DNA from: Lepidonotus clava
Lineage: Eukaryota; Annelida; Polychaeta; Phyllodocida; Polynoidae
NCBI GenBank assembly: GCA_936440205.1
Contig: OW387142.1
Coordinates: forward strand, 20,364,736-20,428,735
Direction of reading: 5' to 3'
Length of the DNA: 64,000 nt
In this document: positions 55,400-64,000 of the stretch, one piece after another
Layout: the number at the start of each line of letters is the position of its first letter
Position numbering within the stretch: the stretch's first letter is position 1
The notes under the pieces: model-generated
Told to the model about the DNA's origin: nothing
Databases searched by the model: none
The model's input: only the letters and a program-made list of their open reading frames with translations
Translations under genes and position numbers: made by a program

Positions 55400-56760
55400 G
55401 TTTTTCGTACCAAAAATATAGTAAAGTTAATCTCTGGCCCCAAATATAGCTCGAGCATATAAAGTCCATGATTCAATGTCATTCAGACACAACCTTCTAA
55501 CCCAGTTAACCTTAGAAACAAATCATAGAAATCCCATCCCTCCATCATTTATCTTAATGCACATAGTATGATAAGCTATCCTTTCATCCTATTTTTTTGA
55601 ATTCCATCTATACTCTCTTGGGAATGAATGAAACAATCTGGATACTGGATACAATAATAAAGGAATGAGCTAATGATTAATTATTACTATTTTACCTTTA
55701 ATTGACAAGTTTCTATTGGTCCAATCATGGCAGATCTGCATACATTTGTTCAGTCTCTCCTCAAAATTCAATCTATAGCTAATTTCAGCATCATTCTTTT
55801 TACCTATTCTCATGCCAAGTAATAACATATAGTTTCTACTACCTCAAAAGGTATACTGTAGTTAATCTGTGAAATATTCTTTCCTAACTGTAAAAATTTT
55901 GTCTTATGTTTATTAATTGTCAACCCTGAATAACACTGACACATCGCTGAATAGTCTGGCCGTTGGAGGATGAAGGAGCTTTCGTTTACAACATCTCTAA
56001 ACAGTCTAGGATATGCAATAAATCAGCTTCTATAAAAACACACCACATCATTCACAAACAGGGAAATTCTAATTTGCCATTCACCTATGCTATTACATTT
56101 CAGGTCTCCTTTTCTCCAATTATAATTGCTAATATTTCACCAACAATGACAAAAAGAAAAGGAGAGTGCCTTGTGAAGGATGGAACCATGGTTTATTGAA
56201 ACCACTATCAGAAACACATGCTTCTGAAATGACCTTAATCCAATTTACAAAGCTATATCTAAATTCAAAAAATTCTAAGGTTTCTATAATACAGTCCAAA
56301 TATATGGAATCAAATGCTTTTTTGAAATCCAAAGCGAGAAGCCAAGAAGGGTCCTCATTTCCAGAAGTATACTCAATCATATCTTCTGCAATCCTGAAGT
56401 TAGTCCCAATATACCTCCCTTTGATAAACCCAGTTTAATCTGAATATGTTATATCTTTCATGTGATCCTTGAGTCTATATATCAAAGATTTAGTTAATAT
56501 CTTATAGTCTGTATTCAGTAAAGCTATAGGCTTCCAGTTCGTTAACTCATGTTTGTCTGGTGCCTTCTTAGGAATAAGATGAATTATTCCCCATCTCTGT
56601 TTTTTTACTGAGTATGCCAGAATTATAAGAGTAATCATAGCTTTCAATTAAGAAACTTAGTTTCTTATCAAGAGCTTGTTTTTGCCTTTCTGTTAGCTGT
56701 GGAATACTATAGTTTTTGAGGATGTCACAAAGGATATTTTCAGTAATTGTTTTATACAAG
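55400..56760 (-). mobile_element. L1/Tx1-like LINE remnant (reverse transcriptase)
   Basis: Minus-strand pieces in order: GIIHLIPKK and LTNWKPIALLNTDYKILTK (56647-56435), LALDFKKAFDSIYLDCIIET and FVNWIKVI (56380-56129), SGLTINKHKTKFLQLGK near 55930-55870, and GGMGFL with VNWVRRLC near 55545-55490. NWRPI-LLN-DYKILTK and GG-G-PDL style motifs mark the L1/Tx1 group, unlike the CR1-type LINEs elsewhere in the window. Frames change between the pieces and stops occur, and the YADD motif is not preserved in an open frame. The endonuclease was not seen. Confidence 0.7.
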
Positions 56761-57363
56761 GTTAGTATAAAAAGTCAGTAATCATTACTTCATTAAAATC
56801 TGTAGTCATCATACCATCTGAATTGTCAATAGCTGTAATTTGCTTTTCAAAGTGCTTATCTTGGCAGCTGGGTTTGTGATAGTTATAGAAATCTTGGGAT
56901 AAAATATCAAAATAAACTGTGAAATGGTTCGCACACATAAATGTGTTTTTTACCAGCCTTTTCAGAGATCTTGTTGAGTTTCTATTATATTATTATGATA
57001 TTATTATGTTATGAGTTATCTCGTATCTAATAGTCCTAGGCCTATATCAGTATATTATTAAACCCAAAGTAGAAAGCAACATTTAAAGAATACATTCGGG
57101 ATTTTTTTTTATATAAATTGTTTTGTCAGAGTCATTCCCGACAAAAATATCAAACATGCTTGATAATTTGTTGGGATGTTTGTCGGGATAAAATAGTGAA
57201 AATTATCTTAAGATGAAATTATCGCAGTTACAATTGCCTACTACGTTCGCAGACGTTACATTTTTATTGTGGGTATAGTGTCATAGTAACATTTTGTAAC
57301 AAAAACCCAAAGATTTTACCATTTTAATAAGATATCCCTACGACCAGTTTTTTTTTCACTTTT
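56761..57363. other. unassigned AT-rich DNA
   Basis: No feature recognised; it may include decayed 5' parts of the L1-like LINE. Confidence 0.3.
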
Positions 57364-57660
57364 AAGGATAGACACCAGTGATTGGGGCGTGAATGATGTG
57401 ACTCCCTTTAGATACAATCACAATATTTGATTCTTATTGTATAACTTAATAGAAAATATCATTGAATAGCCAAGAAATAACCATATCTGTCAGCACAACT
57501 TATATGAATATGGTTTGAATAACGGCTGTGTTGGCAATTGCAAAACTAAAGATCATATTATTCAAATATATTTTTTAACATAATTATCTCACCTAATTTT
57601 TAACCTAATGCTTTGAAATTTTTGGTACATCATCTTGGCATACAGACGCAAGGGAATTAA
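57364..57660. mobile_element. partial relative of the AGGATAGACCCCAGTGATGG MITE
   Basis: Begins AAGGATAGACACCAGTGATTGG and shares inverse-oriented interior words with 37114-37632 (TGAATAGCCAAGAAAT, TGCTTTGAAATTTTTGGTA). The far end is not found, so it is truncated or diverged. Confidence 0.5.
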
Positions 57661-59484
57661 GTGTCTCAACATTTTGATATTCTGGACATGAGAGTCTCAA
57701 AAATGCGCATCGCGCACCCAGGTATTGGAGAAATCGCGATCGGAAACGTTGGGGCTGTTTACTATGGCTATGTATGGAGGAAAAGCAGTAATTTCGCTGT
57801 AACTTTTTTAATATTGCTCCAATCTAAATGCCGGAAGCGAGAACAAGTATTGCCTTGTTCCAAAGAATCACAAACAAGTCTCAAAATTATCATGGATTGC
57901 CTAGTTATTTTGCAATCATTGGGGAATCCCTGCTACACACTCTCCCGGCGGAGTTCTCGCTACTGCAATTCAATGCGTTGTAGGAAGGATCTGCTTGGAG
58001 AGAATCGGGGATTCCCCCCAAATCCTCAGACTCGCATCTTCTGTATAGGTCCTAGTTATCTTTTTATAAAATTTATAAAATTTCTTTACCAGAAAAATTG
58101 AAAAATTGTCCTGTTATGTGCTGTTTTTGATGATGAAATCAATTCTGTTTGCTTTATCACAAATTTCAGACACGCTTCCCTGCATATGGATGTCGAAATG
58201 TGTCTGTAAAATCATGTTCCTGAAAATTGAATATTACTCGAGATATGTATGTTCAAATAAAAGTAAAAAAAAACCAAACAAACAGTTTTGTATTTTATAG
58301 AATCTGCATCCCTCAATCAGGGAGAACAAAAGGAGTAGGCCGTGAATATATCACGTATTCGCAGAGATTCAAGTTGTATCTACCACACATGATCCAACTT
58401 TGAATGAATTCTTAATATTTTCTTTTGTCTTTTTAGTAAGGAAAACAAGTTTACTTTCGGGCCATAATGTCTTTTGGAACATTTTTTTTTGTATTTTCGA
58501 AAACACCTAAATATCTTTTGCTCTTGTGCAGACGTGGTCACATGATTTTCACAATGGTGATCAAAACCACGTGGCTAGGAAATAGATAAAGATACATGAA
58601 TTCTAAGTGATAATAATTCCTAAATATTATTCAACAATAACATGTTTAAGTGTTTTATATGCTGCAGAATTATACATAACAATGATTATAAATTGATCAC
58701 CAATATGGCGGCCAGACCATTTTGGACAGTAGTGACGTCTATAATGTGGATGCTTGGTAATTACAAGAGCCCGTATGTCTACACAAAGCTACCTGAGCCC
58801 AATATTTCTTTAAAGACAGAAGAATTTGACCTCATATACCTTTAAATGAACCCTACACATGTTAAACTTACAGAGGAGCCCCTATGTAACATGGAGATAG
58901 GGTTCATAACAGTTTAAACTTGGAAATATCGGTGAAATAGGTCAAAGATACGGGAATTTTTTGAAGTACCTCTAGAGGTACGTTTATGGGGAGAAGACCT
59001 TTTCGTCCTTACTCTGATATGATATGTAAATGATGAAAAAATGCATTAGAACCATTGAAATTTTCTTGATCATTTTAAATATGCCTAAGACCAATGAGAT
59101 TGACATAATATCAATTTTCAGTCGAAAATGATCACTATTACATCAGATTTCTGGGGGAAGGGGGTGTGCTGCATCAGAAGGATATTGAGCGTTACTATTC
59201 TACATTAAGGAATCTGCAGATATTACAGGCCAACAACTCTGTTTACTTGCTATTCCAAGAAATTCATGCTTTTTGAGACCTACTCTTTAATAATCTCCTT
59301 TTCTATAACACAAACAAATGGTGTCTAACCAGTACTGATCATCAAACCATGTAGTTTTCCTTATATGACACCTCGAACACTATTTTCAAATGCATAAAGA
59401 ACAATGGTAAGTTATTACAAGTATATATGTACTTATTAAGTGGAACTCTGTAAGTTTTGCTTCACTATTTGGGAACATTAGTTA
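57661..59484. other. unassigned DNA; no supported gene
   Basis: A 146-codon plus-strand frame (57661-58101) lacks family motifs and codon-level support. The rest is AT-rich. The word GACCTCATATACCTTTAAATG at 58828 recurs at 60654. Confidence 0.3.
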
Positions 59485-59537
59485 GATTAGTTTGCATCGT
59501 AACTACAGTCGCTACTTATTGCTTTGCAGTGTAGATA

Positions 59538-59582
<45 letters not shown>

Positions 59583-59699
59583 GAATTCGTGGTTTGTTAA
59601 TTGGTTTGGAGAGTAGCTGCAGTTGGTTATATTTTTGGCTTGGTTGGTTTGATTAGTTTGCATCGTAACTACGGTCGCTACTTATTGCTTTGCAGTGTA
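59485..59699 (+). repeat. 49-bp direct repeats around a TA microsatellite
   Basis: 59485-59533 and 59651-59699 are the same 49 bp with one difference (GATTAGTTTGCATCGTAACT ... GCAGTGTA). Between them is a (TA)n run at 59541-59579. Confidence 0.85.
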
Positions 59700-61275
59700 T
59701 TATGTGGACATATCCATCCATATCTGATTATTTTAGCTTGTAACACCCATTAGAAGAAGGCATAACGCGCTTTTTTGGGGGCTAGACTGTAAATTGTTTA
59801 TTTACGGCCGTTACTAATTGCATGGTTTGCGTGTACCTGCAGCTGCTACTGATAATAAGGAAGTGTATTCAAGCCCAGTACAGATTCTAAAAATTGCATA
59901 GGTCTGTAGGTGTATGTTATAAACTTCCCCTCCCCTATTGTTTTAATAGCAGCTACAATGACTCTAATACAACTATCATGCATAACTGAGGCCTGCTTAA
60001 TGTTAGTGTAATTCTGCCACTTAACCCTGTTCAAACCATGGCCAACTGGGTTGGCTAAGAGAATAGTACCCTGTGCATGATAACGCGTGCAGGGAATGAT
60101 GCAACACTCCCATATGTTGGACTAACAAGCCGGAGTTAATTCATTTGGCCATTAGCGAGATACCCATGATGAGGGTAATTTGAACGATTTTTCATGTGAC
60201 CGACAATTAAAGCCATTTATGTTAATGGCCCGGGTCCCTTTCGAGAATCTGGAACAAAACATCAAAAACGTGAAAGACTTTCGTCAAAAAAAGTTCAATT
60301 CCTTCTATATACGCGAAAATGTAGCAGCGCAAAAATCACCAGACAAAAAGACACTAGTAATGCTGACTAGAATGTCTAAAAGATGTGGGAAACGTGCAAG
60401 GGTCATGATGCGTTACGATCGTCAAGGCTTGCGAGAGATTTAGGCAAATGAGGATTCAAGAAGGGGGTTCACGGTCGTTCGGACTCCCCCTCTTCTTTTC
60501 ATAGAGTTCTACCATAAATGTACCGTTACCAGGGTCACTGTTTATGCCACAGGGACTTGGGCGTGGCTTGCGTGGAGAAAGCCGGGATCAAAGCAATGTG
60601 CTGGCGTTAGACTCATTCGGAACCTTGATTTTGTAAGAGACAAAACGTCAGTGGACCTCATATACCTTTAAATGCGAGCAGTGCATGGTATCAATCACGT
60701 TCTTTTAGCCTTTAGGTACGGGATAAGGGATATCCTTTTTAGGTATACGGGATAAGGGATAGGTCCCTGTAGAAACAGTTCTGATGTGGGGATGTCTACT
60801 GTAAAGCTTTTTAAACATAATTCCCCCAAAATGTATCCCAAAGCAATAGAGTGAAAACCAATTATCCCATTAACAGCAATTTACTATCTCCACATGGGGC
60901 CATCATTGGCGCCCCATGTTGAATCCGCTGCCAGACCGACATTGATTCTGGAAACATTCCCACCAGACAATCACCAATTTTATCCCACTGTTAGCCTTCT
61001 GCCGCCGTGTTTGTCAACCCCATCTAATCGGTTGCTGACCATTTTGTAATTGAGATACAGATTAAAGGTTTGTTTCGGGGCTGTATCACTCCGCCCCCTA
61101 TTGTCATAACAATTGGGTATTCCCTTTTTGAATAATTTTGATTCCCAGGTTCATGAAATAAGTTGTGAGTAAAACTTACAATTGATAACAGCCTGTGTGG
61201 AATTTCCTTGAGATTTCTGTCAAATTATTAGTCCTTGATGTATACACCCTGCATAGGTTCCCTTAAAGGGTCCCT
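59700..61275. other. unassigned; candidate conserved non-coding stretch
   Basis: Balanced composition at 60110-60480 and 60990-61140, with homeobox-like words (TTAATTCATTTGGCCATTAG, ACAATTAAAG) and a Sox-like ATTGTCATAACAAT. An 87-codon frame (60180-60443) has no recognised motif. A short doubled GGGATAAGGGATA occurs at 60719-60760. No direct evidence of function. Confidence 0.25.
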
Positions 61276-62633
61276 TGTTAGACCGTAAAATGTAAATGTG
61301 ACGTAAAATGTAATATGACGTAAAATGTAATCCAAACTGATGTAAAATGTAAATCTGACGTAAAATGTAACTCATATGGCCCTAAAAAGTAGTCACAATA
61401 CCTGCCCTAAAATGTAGAAATGTAAACACATTACTGAAAGTAAAATGTAATTTTGAAGCATCAGATTATTCACAATATCCAGATCGTTATTCATGATAAA
61501 GATGAAATCATAGATCATTCCTGAAGACTCTAATAAATAAAAGAAAAATTTTATTCTATACAAAAAACCCCAAAATCCATTTTTACTATGAAATTCAAAT
61601 GGTATTTTTTACAATTTTATGAGATATCATATCATCAATGATCATGTACACATTCAAACAAGGCATGGACAGTTTGCATTGGATTTATACAAGAACTATG
61701 CACATTTTCAAAAGCATCAGACCCCCTCCCTACCCTAATGGAAGGCTCCTTAATGTTATAGCTATTTCCTGTGATCTCAACACTTATTGGAATTACATTT
61801 TACTTTGATCTATTCCATTTACGTTTTAAGTTGATTTGTGACATTTTACGTTGGTTCATATTTACATTTTAGGTTAAAACCCAGCCAAGGATATGACGTT
61901 CTAATAACGTTCTAGCAATGTTCTGGATTGGTTCTTGTTATGTTACACTGTTAGGTTACAGCGACGTTCTTTTGATGACTCCCAATTGCGTCGCTGTAAC
62001 CAACTGTTGCTACATTACATTGTGACATTCTAATAACGTTCTTGTAATGTTATTTATGAGGCTGATACTTAATAAGAATGTCACAATAACTGACATTCTG
62101 TTTTGGTATGGTTGAGACCTCACTTAATGAGGATGTCACTATAACATTCTGTTAAGGTTAGGTTGACACCTAACCTAATAAGATAGTCACAGTAACATTC
62201 TGTTATGTAAGGTTAAGACATAATGTATTCAGAACATCTCAATAACATTCTGTTTAGGTGAAGTTGGGACCTCCTCTAGTCAGGAGGTCACAACAATGAT
62301 TTGTTTAAGTGAGGTCTGGACCTCACCTAATCAGAATATCACAATGATGTTGTACTTTAATTTCATCTTGACCTAACCTCACCAGAATATTATGAGAACA
62401 TACTGTTTTGGTTAGGTCTCAACCTCCCAGAAAAATAATGTAACAGTCAAGTGACAATTTAGAAAGTAACAGACAAACCAAAAAAGTATGGTCGCATAAC
62501 GTGACCGTTACGTCGCACCTTGGCTGGGAATGGTTTACATTTTAGGTTTATTCCATTTACATTTTAGGTTGATTCCATTTACATTTTACGGTGATTTTTA
62601 TTTTAGTTCAGATTTACATTTTACGGTCTAACA
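61276..62633. mobile_element. TGTTAGACCG-ended MITE with 5-bp TSD, split
   Basis: Ends TGTTAGACCGTAAAATGTAA and its inverse, flanked by TCCCT at 61271-61275 and 62634-62638. Subterminal arms are made of repeated GACGTAAAATGTAAT words (61281-61450) and ACATTTTAGGTTGATTCCAT words on the right. A CCCAGCCAAGG MITE is inserted at 61880-62528. Net length is about 707 bp. Same terminal design as 7772-8635. Confidence 0.8.
61880..62528. mobile_element. CCCAGCCAAGG-family MITE, copy 5
   Basis: 649 bp, ends CCCAGCCAAGGATATGACG and CGCACCTTGGCTGGG, AA on both sides. It sits in the TAGGTT-word array of the host element. This is the cleanest standard copy of the family in the window. Confidence 0.85.
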
Positions 62634-62638
62634 TCCCT

Positions 62639-64000
62639 TGCACATAATTTTATAAAAGGTTGTTTTTTGTCTAACTAAAGTTACTGAAGTATTCTTCAAA
62701 TAATTAAAAAGAAATAGGGAAATTATTGAGGTATTAGTGAATTATTCTGTAAGTGAAATTAAATAAGGGAATTCCCTAATTGTTGGCCTTCTCATTACTC
62801 ACCGTGTGACGTCATTACAAGGGTTTTCCCCCTATAAATATCTTGGGATTCCCTGTTGAATGTGTGGTTGTATATGACTTGATGATACAACAAAAAAGAA
62901 CAAATAGGCTGCCTTATATGCATATTCAGTATTGACATATTTATCATTTACTAAAAAGTTTTTGAGATGGGGATTCCCTTTGATGGATAAAGGGGTTTCC
63001 CAATTATTCACAATGTGACATCACAAATTCAGAGATTTCTCTTTGAAAATATGATAAAATCCAAGTTTTTAATGCCCCATAATTGTGTCTCACAAAGGAA
63101 TGTTCCTTAGATTTTCCTCATATCAATAGTGATAGATGTCGATGACATGCTAAATGAATTTCAAAGAAAAATAACTCTCCTGTTGCCATATGAAGGGTTT
63201 CCTTTAAACATTATATTGGCAACACCAAAACCTATTGTCCCTTTTCCTCAGTAACTCCCTGTCACAGCCATGGTTCAGGTGCGATCTAGGCCGTTTCTAG
63301 GTACAACTGTTAAAAAGGTTGAGGAGATACTCTAAAATGCCCTCCCAGACATGAATTCACATCCTGCCGTCGGTTGGCGTGAATCAAGCTACATGTACCG
63401 TGGGTGTGTATATAGAGGCAGTTTTCAACATGCCCGCGGGGGCATGTCAGGGCGGTGGGGCAACTCACTTGGCCACCAACCAATCCAACCACAACCCCAC
63501 TCCCACTTTGGTTTAGCAGATTCAACCATTAAGGCAGGTTTCCACTTTGCTGACAAACACAGTTGCTGGCAGCCGACAATCACCTGTCGAGTGAAGGCCC
63601 ATTCGCCCAGGCCGACAGGGGTGTGAGTTGAGCCCCATTCGCCTTTAGCCTGTGGTTTCGTCGTAGTGCCCAGCAAAAGTTTTATCTGGAGCATACGCAA
63701 ATTATACAACATGATCGCAAGCTAGTGAAATTGAACATGTAGCATTCACAGTGAAGCCCCACTCGCTGTGGTGAACGTGGGTTTTCGTAGAGCTCTGCGA
63801 TCTGAGAACGTTGGGAACATTGGATCATCATAGACCTCTGCGACGTAATTCCTTGCGAAATTATTCAACATGTTGAATATTTTCATAGAGAACCTGTGCG
63901 ATTCAAGAACAGATTTCTTGCGAAAATGATCGTAAGGTAACCTTAATCCCAGTGTGAATGCTATACGATCAAATTTGGAAGCTTATGATAATTTTGTCGC
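62639..64000. other. unassigned DNA to window end
   Basis: No gene recognised. The segment 63330-63660 is less AT-rich and open in several frames without motifs. CCCCATTCGCC and GCGAAATTATT-like words repeat loosely at 63590-63930. Confidence 0.3.

Noticed and set aside
57661-58101. 146-codon plus-strand ORF
   Set aside because: No family motif and unusual composition; it begins next to a truncated MITE and is likely chance.
60180-60443. 87-codon basic ORF
   Set aside because: Could be mistaken for a small basic protein, but nothing supports a start, splice structure or family.

Overview
The window looks like gene-poor, transposon-packed nuclear DNA of an invertebrate animal. It holds LINEs of at least two lineages, Ty3/Gypsy elements, a DIRS-type retroelement, many short inverted-repeat DNA transposons (MITEs), microsatellites and AT-rich filler. 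The mix of a LINE with an SGNH-esterase ORF1, DIRS elements and many MITEs fits a marine invertebrate such as an echinoderm, hemichordate, cephalochordate or mollusc, but nothing here fixes the species. I see no convincing host protein-coding gene, rRNA, functional tRNA or CRISPR array.

Layout. 1-9.7 kb: a Gypsy remnant, two LINE 3' fragments and a MITE nest up to four layers deep. 10.1-17.9 kb: a 7.8-kb block bounded by long inverted termini, with no protein-coding content and several smaller nested foldback elements. 19.0-30.4 kb, minus strand: one LINE whose ORF1 region carries a LINE-type RRM domain, a NADAR (YbiA-like) domain and an SGNH hydrolase, followed by endonuclease and reverse transcriptase. 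Three copies of one MITE split its NADAR/SGNH region, and a 4.5-kb Gypsy element appears to separate its N-terminus. 30.4-36 kb: a DIRS-like fossil with a tyrosine recombinase, then two Gypsy integrase-end fossils. 36.7-45.8 kb: a plus-strand Gypsy fossil with an exact 648-bp internal tandem duplication, split by a younger minus-strand Gypsy that itself contains a TA-flanked MITE. 46-55 kb: a tRNA-derived SINE head, simple repeats, a GC-rich GGGGCC tract and nested MITEs. 55.4-56.8 kb: an L1/Tx1-like LINE remnant. 57-64 kb: mostly unassigned AT-rich DNA plus one MITE nested in another.

The open reading frames belong to mobile elements and do not work together as a pathway. The most notable item is the LINE that joins RNA-binding, NADAR and SGNH modules. 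NADAR-family enzymes are known to act on N-glycosidic bonds of ADP-ribose-type adducts, so this LINE may carry an activity against host ADP-ribosylation. That role is an inference. The nested insertions also give a clear relative order of transposition events.
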